From an uncultured Muribaculaceae bacterium (lineage in GTDB: Bacteria; Bacteroidota; Bacteroidia; Bacteroidales; Muribaculaceae): 64,000 nucleotides of DNA. Positions 18,213-26,192 of the stretch are shown piece after piece; within the stretch, counting starts at the first letter, position 1, and every line of letters begins with the position of its first letter. The translations under genes and the position numbers were made by a program. The stretch is taken from contig CAJTKG010000009.1 in NCBI GenBank assembly GCA_910576935.1, positions 1-64,000 of the forward strand, given 5' to 3'. The notes beneath the pieces are model-generated. The model did not search any database. It was not told the origin of the DNA and saw nothing but the letters and a program-made list of their open reading frames with translations.

Positions 18213-19673
18213 TCAGTCTTTATTCATTGCGCAACGGGCCTGAAGTTCCCAGGTGCGGATTCGATCTTTGTAGAGATTGTTGGCATTCATCTTGTTGATG
18301 TCGAGCGCTGCGTCAGAGTTGTCTTCCCAGCGGCGGCAGAGATAGACGACGTCGTAGACGCGGCCGATCTGGTGGTGACGCGAGAAGGCGAGACCGAGAG
18401 CATAGTCTTCACCGTAAGAGGTGTTGGGCACGTGTATCTCGCGCAGGAGCGGAGTATAGAACGCGCGAGGTGCGCCGAGACCGTTGATGCGGAGGGCGTT
18501 GTTGCGGCCGTTTTCGGGTGTCCACTCCTTATGGTCGATCACGCCCGGCGGTATCATGTTCATGTCGATGTCGGTGAGCATGTAGGTGCCGACAACCATG
18601 GCGCAGTTCTGGTCGTAGAAGGCTTTTACCATCTTGGCGAGAGTGGTCTCGTCTTTGTAGACGTCGTCAGAGTCGAGCTGAACGGCAAATTTACCGCATT
18701 TCTCGTGGTTGACGCCTGCGTTCCAGCAACCGCCGATGCCGAGGTCATCACGTTCGGGGATGATGTGGACGACGCGGGGATCAGATGTGAATTCCTCGAT
18801 GGCTTCGCTTGTGCCGTCGGTAGAGTGGTTGTCGATGATGATGAGGTTGTACGGGAAGTCGGTTTTCTGCGAAAGCACGCTCTTGATGGCGTCGCGGATA
18901 GTGCGGACACGGTTGCGGACGGGAATGATGACCGATGCCTCATACTCGAAATCGCCTTTGTTGAATTCGATAGGTGTGAATTTGGGTGCGAGATAACCGC
19001 CGATTTCTTTGAGATGTGCGGTGCAGGCTTCCTCCATTTCAATCTGTACACCGCGGTTCTTGGGATCGACATAGTCGAAAATCTTTTCGCCCGATTTGCG
19101 GTTGTCGAGAGTGATGTCGCTGTAGAGGTATTCGTTGATGTGGACGATGGGGGCGATGCGGCTCAGACGCAGGCGCAGGTCGTAGAGGCCGGCGGCTTTG
19201 TAGTCTTTATCGATGCCGGCGGCGGCTTTCTTGAAGTCGGCGGCGTTGAAGAAAAGAACAGAGCCGAAACCGAAGTCGTCTCGCAGTGAACCAAACTGAT
19301 AGTCGATCACGGGTGAGTTGGTTTTCTTGCCGTCTACAACTGTATAGCTGTCGGCATAGAGCATGCCGGCTTTTGAGTCTTGGGCGATCTTGACAAAACG
19401 GTCGAGTGCGAAGTAGCCCATGACGAGGTTGTTGTATTTTGTATAAAGAAGTATATATTCGGCATCTGCGACACCGGCGATTTTCTTCATTGTCTCTGAT
19501 GTGTTGAGGCCGTCGGTCTTGATTACTTCGCAGCCCTCGACAGCTTCACAGTTGTCGCCTGTAGCAAGAAGGAAAATCTTTGTTACGAGCGGGCTCTTTT
19601 TGAGACCTTCGACTGTGGCTTTCACTTGTGCCGGTTCGGCATAGGGAAGGAAGCAGTTGATAGTAGTTTTCAT
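18213..19673 (-). CDS. Family 2 glycosyltransferase with two GT-A-like halves
   Basis: A 486-residue soluble protein. The C-terminal half (about 245-470) is a canonical GT2 domain: ASVIIPVRNR, IIIDNHSTDGT and QLDSDD, the last being the metal and nucleotide-sugar DxD-type site. It also has an NTSYGEDYALGL segment. The N-terminal half looks like a diverged copy, with INCFLPYAEP, YILLYTKYN and MLYADSYTV, but no clear DxD. No transmembrane helix or signal peptide is seen. It lies 6 nt before DUF4922 and 43 nt after the amidase gene. A glycosyltransferase inside a degradation cluster is unexpected. Donor and acceptor are unknown. Confidence 0.87.
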   Translation of the reverse strand: MKTTINCFLPYAEPAQVKATVEGLKKSPLVTKIFLLATGDNCEAVEGCEVIKTDGLNTSETMKKIAGVADAEYILLYTKYNNLVMGYFALDRFVKIAQDSKAGMLYADSYTVVDGKKTNSPVIDYQFGSLRDDFGFGSVLFFNAADFKKAAAGIDKDYKAAGLYDLRLRLSRIAPIVHINEYLYSDITLDNRKSGEKIFDYVDPKNRGVQIEMEEACTAHLKEIGGYLAPKFTPIEFNKGDFEYEASVIIPVRNRVRTIRDAIKSVLSQKTDFPYNLIIIDNHSTDGTSEAIEEFTSDPRVVHIIPERDDLGIGGCWNAGVNHEKCGKFAVQLDSDDVYKDETTLAKMVKAFYDQNCAMVVGTYMLTDIDMNMIPPGVIDHKEWTPENGRNNALRINGLGAPRAFYTPLLREIHVPNTSYGEDYALGLAFSRHHQIGRVYDVVYLCRRWEDNSDAALDINKMNANNLYKDRIRTWELQARCAMNKD

Positions 19674-19716
19674 GTAATTGGTTTTTGGATTATATATTGG
19701 TGTTTAAAATTCTTAT

Positions 19717-22674
19717 CTATTTATTATCGTTTTTCTTGTCAAAGAAATTGAGAATCTGTTTCATCAGTGAGTTGCGTTTGTCTCGGCTGACGATGGTCTC
19801 GAAGGGGAAACCGATGACCACTGTGCGGTAGTTGTCAAACCGGCCGGCTGTGCCTGCAATCAGATTGTTCTCGGTGTAACGCATGAAAGTAGAGCCTGTC
19901 TTTGAGTCGGCGGGATAAAATGAGTCGGGCGACTCTATGGCATAGCAATCGGCGTTGAGCTCATTGTAGAATGTATAGTCGCCACCGGTGAAGGCTTTGA
20001 AGCGTGTCGGGACCTGATATGCTTCGCCTGTTACCGAGGCTTGTCCTACGCGCCAGCAATAGCCGAGCACTTCTTTGGCAAATTTCTTGTCGGCCTCGGA
20101 AGTTGCGGGGTCAGAGAAGGGATTGTCCCATATGTCGGTTGCTACATATGCACCGCTGACAAATATGTCAGCTCCGGCGTCGGCAGCTCTTTTAAGCTTG
20201 TTCTGAAGAGGTGAGGGAAATGCTTTGTAATTTGTGCCGTATACGCCGCGTCCGCGTGCTGTCTCCTTCTGTTTGCCGAGTATAAGGTCGATGATGGAGG
20301 GGATAGATTTGTCGTTGCAGAAAGCATCGAGACTTGATGAGACGAAAGAGTGTCCGGCAGCAGCGATAGCCTGTCCGTGGACAACGACATAATCGAATGT
20401 GTTGCCGGCTATGACCTTGTCTTCATAATTGGCACGTGAAGCTCCGAAACCGGCGGCGTCATCGTCCATCCAGGGTATGCTGCGGCGGAACTCAAACATG
20501 CTGCCGATATATGATATATCATTTATATATGGCACACCGTGGTCACGGGTGTCATAGAATCCGCCTATAAGCGATGTTGAGTCGCCCGATTCAAACCAGT
20601 CGGGAGCGCTTACTCGGGTGAAACCGTTGACAATAGTGACGGGTTTGGAGCCATTACCGAGGTCACATAGAGCGAGTGTCTCTGAGGGGAAACTTATGCC
20701 GCCTTTGTTGCCGGCAATGATGCGATAGCTATGTATCTTGCTGTCATTGATATTCAATGTGTATTCGGGTTTGTCGACTTTGGCTATCTGTCTGAAGCTG
20801 CCGTTGTCGAGCCGTTCCTCGATAATATAGTAATCGGGTTTGGCTGTAGCCTCGAGGCTGTCGACGGTTTCGCTCCATTCGAGGCGATAGTCGCGGCCGC
20901 CGGCATGAGAGATGGCAAATGAGTTGATCGGCAGAGGCTGTACGACATATTCGCGGCCGTCGCGATGGGCGATAAATTTGAGCATGCCTTTGTAGACTGC
21001 ACGAGAGACGGTGAAGCGGAATGCCGGATCGAGGCCATATTTCATGTCGGCGAAGTTCTGGTGAGAGAGTAGTTCGAGCAGCATGGTGGGCACTTCGGGA
21101 ACACGGGCTTCGAAGTAGCTTTGGTCCCACATGCCGCGACGCGTCCAATCAGGTTCGAAGCTATGGCGCACGTCATTGACGATGTTGGTAACTATCAGGT
21201 CTGTGAGGTCGCGTGACGCGAGTTTCGATGTCCCGTTGGGTTTTGTGCCATTGGCGGTCGAGTAGATGCCGAGTGTGCCTATGATCGAATCGTTGAGTGT
21301 CGTGCCGGCGTCGCTGTGGAAAGCAAATGATAGGTCGACGGGAATGTTCAGACCTTTGCGGTCGGGAAGCATGGATGAGCCTCCGGCGAGCCAGTTGACC
21401 CAAAGACCGCGGCATTTATAGTCGTCGCCATAGTCGTTGACGTAGTCAGATGGGGTGAAGACGCTGTCGGGAGCGCCGGCCCACTGGAGGAAATAGCGGG
21501 CGCCTTCGACAAAGCGCGGGTAATGGCTTGTCACATATTTGTAGTCGATGTCGTCAAGGGGCTCCTTTACAATGCGGGCTACGTTGCCCATGCCGCCACC
21601 GATTTTAACAGCATCGGCGCTTACGACGCTCTTGTTGTCAATGCCTTTGTTGTCGAGTGATACGACAGTGGTCTTGCCGGCTTCGAAAGGAAAATGCCCG
21701 AGATAGATCCATGTGCCGCCGCCCATGCGCTGATTGACGTCGAACCGATGATCGCCGTCTGCGGCGTGGACTGTATATTGCGCGGCTTTTGTGCTGTTGG
21801 GCTCGGTGGTATAGCTTACGTAGACCGCGTATGTGCCGGCCTTGTCGAAAGCGGCATTCCATTTGGCCGAAGCCGAGGCCTTGTCTGATTTGGTGGTGCG
21901 GGCGATGCGGGCTGTGCCTTCGTTGAAGGGATGGTCTCCGTTATGAAGTTCGGCCTTGCGGTGTGCGAACGCTTTTTTTTCTGATGTCGACCATGCGCCG
22001 CTCTCTTCGTAACCTTTGTAAGCCAAATCGCCGTCGTTGTCGACAATGGTTTCCGTGATGTTGATGTCACGCTCTCTGGGGCTCATCACATAGGCGCCTG
22101 CGTTCTCAAGCATGGGCATCAGAAACGGCATCACATAGCCTTGGGTGTAGAGGTCTTCTACGGTCTGAAAGATGCGGGCACGTTGCCATTCCCATCGGTT
22201 GAGCTTCGGCTCGAAATACCAGCCGTGGCTTTGCCACAGAGCTATGTTTGCGCCATCAAGACCTAACGGCGCCGGATTGGCGTCGATGCGTTTGACAAAC
22301 CTATCTTTCTCTTTTGGCGCTATGGTCTTTTTTTTGGCGAAGAGAGCCAGGTCTTTGAAGTCTCGGCCATTGGCAGTCACAGTTATGCGGTATTCGCCAT
22401 GACCGAGAGCGTCGGCGAGTTCTTGCTCGAATTTGCCTATGTTCTCGGTTGTAAACGGGACATACGCCGCGATTTCATTGTATTTAACCGTGATGCTTTT
22501 CTTTTTGTTATCTATAATGACGCCCTCGACCTTGATGTCACCTAATGCGGTAACACCCGGCAGATGTCGGTTAAGCACGTTCAAGGCAGTATCTTCAGGG
22601 CTGACGGCCTGAACGGCTGTAGATAGTAAAGTAAAAGCTATTGCAGAGAATAGTTTTTTAGGCCTTAGATTCAT
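19717..22674 (-). CDS. Secreted N-acetylmuramoyl-L-alanine amidase with golvesin-like domain
   Basis: A 985-residue exported protein with a signal peptide ending near residue 23 (VQA). An amidase_3-like zinc hydrolase appears in two parts. LWQSHGWYF and a following TVEDL Glu lie near residues 165-195. FHSDAGTT and LGIYST come after about residue 465, and a Glu-containing VPEVPTMLLELLSHQNF segment near 540. Between them is a beta-rich golvesin/XLY-type carbohydrate-binding-like domain (about 250-365). A long C-terminal region from about 640 has a Fn3-like stretch and an unassigned domain. Amidases of this type cut the MurNAc-L-Ala bond and leave naked glycan. It is the first gene of the salvage array. 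Confidence 0.88.
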   Translation of the reverse strand: MNLRPKKLFSAIAFTLLSTAVQAVSPEDTALNVLNRHLPGVTALGDIKVEGVIIDNKKKSITVKYNEIAAYVPFTTENIGKFEQELADALGHGEYRITVTANGRDFKDLALFAKKKTIAPKEKDRFVKRIDANPAPLGLDGANIALWQSHGWYFEPKLNRWEWQRARIFQTVEDLYTQGYVMPFLMPMLENAGAYVMSPRERDINITETIVDNDGDLAYKGYEESGAWSTSEKKAFAHRKAELHNGDHPFNEGTARIARTTKSDKASASAKWNAAFDKAGTYAVYVSYTTEPNSTKAAQYTVHAADGDHRFDVNQRMGGGTWIYLGHFPFEAGKTTVVSLDNKGIDNKSVVSADAVKIGGGMGNVARIVKEPLDDIDYKYVTSHYPRFVEGARYFLQWAGAPDSVFTPSDYVNDYGDDYKCRGLWVNWLAGGSSMLPDRKGLNIPVDLSFAFHSDAGTTLNDSIIGTLGIYSTANGTKPNGTSKLASRDLTDLIVTNIVNDVRHSFEPDWTRRGMWDQSYFEARVPEVPTMLLELLSHQNFADMKYGLDPAFRFTVSRAVYKGMLKFIAHRDGREYVVQPLPINSFAISHAGGRDYRLEWSETVDSLEATAKPDYYIIEERLDNGSFRQIAKVDKPEYTLNINDSKIHSYRIIAGNKGGISFPSETLALCDLGNGSKPVTIVNGFTRVSAPDWFESGDSTSLIGGFYDTRDHGVPYINDISYIGSMFEFRRSIPWMDDDAAGFGASRANYEDKVIAGNTFDYVVVHGQAIAAAGHSFVSSSLDAFCNDKSIPSIIDLILGKQKETARGRGVYGTNYKAFPSPLQNKLKRAADAGADIFVSGAYVATDIWDNPFSDPATSEADKKFAKEVLGYCWRVGQASVTGEAYQVPTRFKAFTGGDYTFYNELNADCYAIESPDSFYPADSKTGSTFMRYTENNLIAGTAGRFDNYRTVVIGFPFETIVSRDKRNSLMKQILNFFDKKNDNK

Positions 22675-22698
22675 AATAAACCTTAAATTAGATTTCTA

Positions 22699-22718
22699 CA
22701 AAGTTAATATAAACTTTG
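22699..22718 (-). promoter_or_regulatory. Promoter -7 box with overlapping perfect inverted repeat upstream of the salvage array
   Basis: On the minus strand TAACTTTG (22699-22706) matches TAnnTTTG and lies 24 nt before the amidase ATG. The same bases form half of a perfect inverted repeat, CAAAGTT-aatata-AACTTTG (22699-22718), with 7-bp arms. A repressor or activator bound here would block or reset the promoter. No good -33 TTTG is seen at the usual spacing. The rest of 22675-22967 is AT-rich without a coding frame. Confidence 0.45.
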
Positions 22719-22967
22719 AAGTCATACGAAAAAAAGGCAACAAAAAATGTAAGATAAAATAATTTTTAATATTTACATACACTTTTTAAGTATGAAGGGC
22801 GTGTCTGAAAATGCCTTAAATAACCGTTATCAATGTTTTGACGAATATAAGAAATGTGTAATTATCTGTAAACTATCGAGTCAAAATATAATTGCATTAT
22901 TGAAATTAACTCATGATTTGTTAAGATAGCTTAATCGATCGTGGGATAAGCATGTATTCAAGGGTGC

Positions 22968-25313
22968 TTACTCGCGGTAGTAGATGCGGTGTACACGCGG
23001 AGAAACTGATGTCAGTATCTCGTATGGAATTGTGCCGCGGGCGTCGGCAAGGTTTTCGATAGGAGCTTCCTTGCCGAAAATTTCTACACGGTCACCGATT
23101 TTTGCATTTGCTTCAGTGACGTCGATCATGCAGAGGTCCATGCATATATTGCCGATCGTGGGGCAAGCCTTGCCATTTACGATAAACGAGCAGTTGCCAC
23201 AGCCGAAGTGGCGGTCTATGCCGTCGGCATAGCCTATGGGAATTGTCGCTATGACAGATTTCGTACTGACGAGTCCGCGACGTGAGTAACCTATCGTTGT
23301 GTTGGCGTCCCATGTCTTGAGAGATATGATTGTAGAGCTGAGGCCTGCTACAGGACGTAGGTCGACAAGGGTTTCTTCGGGAGGTAGCGGAGAGATGCCA
23401 TAGAGGCCTATGCCGAGACGCACGAAGTCGTATTGGTATTCGGGGAAGCGCATCATGCCGGCAGTGTTTAATATATGGCGTTTGAAGCTATTTTTGAGCA
23501 ACTGCCCGAGACGGCATGTCATTGTCTCAAAACTGTCGAACTGACTTTGTGTATAGGCGTTTTCATCAAGACAATCGGCTGTGGCGAGATGGGAGAAGAC
23601 AGATGATGTCGTGACACGGTCGGTTTCGTTGAGCGCTTTGGCAAGAGTCTCGATTTCAGATGGTATGAAACCGACGCGATGCATGCCGGTGTCGAGTTTG
23701 ACGTGGACGGGATAGTGGTGCATGTTGTGAATACGTGCGTGTTCGAGCAATATGCCGAGCTCGCGCAAAGAGAAGACTGCCGGTTCGAGGCGATAGTTGA
23801 AAAGAGCCTGATAGTTGGTCGTCATGGGATTGAGTACCATGATGGGCATAGTTATGCCTGCCCGCCGTAGAGCGACGCCTTCTTCGACGACAGCTACTGC
23901 GAGATAGGAAGCACCCTGACTTTGAAGCGTTTTGGCAATTTCGAGCGCGCCTGTGCCGTAGGCCGATGCTTTTACCATGGCAATGATGCCGGTTGAGGAT
24001 CGTACGAGACTCTTGAAAGAGTTGTAGTTGTGAACGACCGAGTCGAGATTGATCTCAAATATTGTTTGGTGTCGCGGCCTTTCGAGCAGGTCTTTGATGG
24101 CTGAAAAATCTCCGGCACCCTTTATGAGTATCAGTTCGCTGTCGAAGCGTGAGATGTCGTAGTCTTTGACAAATTTAGCCGCGTCGCTGACAAATTCCGT
24201 AGCTGTCATGGGATCGAACGCATCGGCATGTTTGCCGATTTCGTCGCCGATTGCAATCACGCGGTCGATGCCGCGCGATTGCAACATGTCGGCGAGTTGT
24301 CTGTAGAGGCTTCGTGTATCGGCGTTTACACGATGAAACAAGTCTCCGATAATTATAGTGTTGCGTCGTGAAGTTGTAGTTCTGCGCATCATGAAGTCGA
24401 GGGCACGGCCGACAGAGTCGAGGTCATTGCTGAACTCATCGTATATCATAAGACAATCGTTGACGCCGTCGTATACGTCGAGTCGAGTCGATACCTCATC
24501 GACAGTGTCGGCTAATGTCGAGTCATAACCGAGCGTTTTTAAGGTTTCGGCGGCGAGCGCGCGGTTGAGATTGTTGCCCGAAGGCACTCCGATGACAGTT
24601 TTGTCGGGGTATAGGTTTCTGATTATATCGCAGGCGATTGTGTCAGATGACGGACATATTATGGTGCTGCAACTTGAAAAAAGCATAGCTTTTTCGACGA
24701 TTTTTTCCTCGCGGGAAGAGAAACCGTTATCATGTTCGCCTGTGATTTGAGTCAGTATGCCTATAGTCGGGCTGATTATTTCGGCGAGGTCGGCCATCTG
24801 TCCGGCACGGTCGATGCCGGCTTCAAATACGGCGATTTCAGTGTCAGATTCCAACTGCCAAATCGAGAGTGGCACGCCAAGCTGAGAGTTCCAGCTTCGG
24901 GGACTTCTTGCAGTATTGATACCGGCTTTTGTGAGAGCATGGTAGAGCAATTCTTTTACTACCGTTTTGCCGCGGCTGCCGGTTATGCCGATTATGGGTA
25001 TATTGAAGTTCTGTCTGACTCTGCGGGCGATTTGTTTGAGTGCAATGCTGACGTCATCGACGACAATGAAGTCTGCATCGGTGGCGTGTCGCATTATGTC
25101 GGGTATATGGTCGACGACGAAAGCGCGTACGCCTCTGCGATAGAGGTCGGCGAGGTAGCGATGTCCGTCATTCACGTCGGTGCGTATCGCAAAAAAAAGA
25201 GCATCAGTGGTTTCGACGCTCGAACGGCTGTCTGTAAGTATGGTTTTTATGTCTCTGTCAGAGTCAGTGTAAACTCCGCAATATGTGGCTAATGATGAGA
25301 GCTTTGCGTTCAT
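22968..25313 (-). CDS. Bifunctional MurF ligase / alanine racemase fusion
   Basis: A 781-residue fusion typical of Bacteroidetes. The N-terminal half is a UDP-MurNAc-tripeptide:D-Ala-D-Ala ligase (MurF) with the ATP-binding GITGSRGKT motif at about residues 109-117. The C-terminal half, from about residue 415, is a PLP-dependent alanine racemase with MVKASAYGTG holding the PLP lysine near residue 450, plus VKLDTGMHRVGF and IPIGYADGIDR. It supplies D-Ala and adds D-Ala-D-Ala to the peptidoglycan precursor in the cytosol. The gene ends 293 nt before the salvage array's amidase start and begins 18 nt after the GSCFA gene. Confidence 0.95.
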   Translation of the reverse strand: MNAKLSSLATYCGVYTDSDRDIKTILTDSRSSVETTDALFFAIRTDVNDGHRYLADLYRRGVRAFVVDHIPDIMRHATDADFIVVDDVSIALKQIARRVRQNFNIPIIGITGSRGKTVVKELLYHALTKAGINTARSPRSWNSQLGVPLSIWQLESDTEIAVFEAGIDRAGQMADLAEIISPTIGILTQITGEHDNGFSSREEKIVEKAMLFSSCSTIICPSSDTIACDIIRNLYPDKTVIGVPSGNNLNRALAAETLKTLGYDSTLADTVDEVSTRLDVYDGVNDCLMIYDEFSNDLDSVGRALDFMMRRTTTSRRNTIIIGDLFHRVNADTRSLYRQLADMLQSRGIDRVIAIGDEIGKHADAFDPMTATEFVSDAAKFVKDYDISRFDSELILIKGAGDFSAIKDLLERPRHQTIFEINLDSVVHNYNSFKSLVRSSTGIIAMVKASAYGTGALEIAKTLQSQGASYLAVAVVEEGVALRRAGITMPIMVLNPMTTNYQALFNYRLEPAVFSLRELGILLEHARIHNMHHYPVHVKLDTGMHRVGFIPSEIETLAKALNETDRVTTSSVFSHLATADCLDENAYTQSQFDSFETMTCRLGQLLKNSFKRHILNTAGMMRFPEYQYDFVRLGIGLYGISPLPPEETLVDLRPVAGLSSTIISLKTWDANTTIGYSRRGLVSTKSVIATIPIGYADGIDRHFGCGNCSFIVNGKACPTIGNICMDLCMIDVTEANAKIGDRVEIFGKEAPIENLADARGTIPYEILTSVSPRVHRIYYRE

Positions 25314-25331
25314 TTGGGTACTTATGTCAAA

Positions 25332-26192
25332 TTAGCTTTGCAAGATCTGACGGTGTAGCGCCGATTTGGAGATACGGCGATATTCAAGGGCTTTGGCGGT
25401 GGTGTCGTCGTCGAAATAAGTCTTGCCGAAGATTTCGTATATATAGTCTACCGCCACGGCAGACGGATGTTTCATGTCTGCATCATAGAATCGGTAATCG
25501 CGCAGATCGTCTATCATGATCTCGAATGAGGGAAAATAGTCGGCGTATTGTCTTAGTTGTTCGCAGGCGAGAAGCAGATGCGCCTTGGTTAACGAATTGC
25601 CTGTCAGACCGTATGCAAGATGTCGTATCGGACTTATTGTCAGTATGATTCTCTTGCCGGACATAGCGATGTCCTGAAGTAGCGGTTGCCAAAGGCCGAC
25701 TATCGCGTCTGTGTCGATCATACGTTGTTCAAAAAGTCTCGCGTCGAGTTTGTGACAGTTTCCGACAGGCAACCGGCGGCTGTCATCGGTCATATAGAAT
25801 CCGTGGGCAGATCCGAACGTGACAATCAAAGTGTCGGCGGTGTCAAAGGCTTTTTTTAAAATGCCGAGATCATTGTTGATTTTATCGAGCAATTCTTCGG
25901 CATCGCAACCGCTGTAACGTGATGCGTAGTCAAGGCAATGGCTCATACCTTGACTGTCAGTGTATATATCATCGAAAGTATAGTGATAATCGTCGATGAG
26001 TTTTCTGATGCAGTCGGCCAGCGAAAGCGGATTGTAAAGCGGACCGAGTGGATTGTGACATACATTGAATCCGTCGCGACCGAGTCGCTCGCCGATATTG
26101 TCGGTGAAGCATGAGCCAAGCATGACGATAGCACTGTCGTGGCTGATACTGAAACTGCCGCGCGGTTGTTCTATTTCGGTGCGGAAACGCAT
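25332..26192 (-). CDS. GSCFA domain protein
   Basis: A 286-residue protein with the family-naming motif GSCFTDNIGERL near residue 27, where Ser would be a nucleophile in an SGNH-like fold, and later IILTISPIRHL and HPSAVAVDYI. The GSCFA family belongs to the GDSL/SGNH hydrolase group, but its substrate is not established. No export signal is evident. Its ATG shares one base with the stop of the upstream OmpA-type gene (TAATG), so translation is coupled, and MurF-Alr follows 18 nt later. A link to cell-envelope modification is inferred from neighbours only. Confidence 0.9.
   Translation of the reverse strand: MRFRTEIEQPRGSFSISHDSAIVMLGSCFTDNIGERLGRDGFNVCHNPLGPLYNPLSLADCIRKLIDDYHYTFDDIYTDSQGMSHCLDYASRYSGCDAEELLDKINNDLGILKKAFDTADTLIVTFGSAHGFYMTDDSRRLPVGNCHKLDARLFEQRMIDTDAIVGLWQPLLQDIAMSGKRIILTISPIRHLAYGLTGNSLTKAHLLLACEQLRQYADYFPSFEIMIDDLRDYRFYDADMKHPSAVAVDYIYEIFGKTYFDDDTTAKALEYRRISKSALHRQILQS

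Noticed and set aside
18372..19289. 305-residue open frame antisense to the glycosyltransferase gene
   Set aside because: It is Val/Asp/Glu-rich repetitive sequence of the kind made by antisense reading of a GC-biased gene, and it has no recognisable domain.
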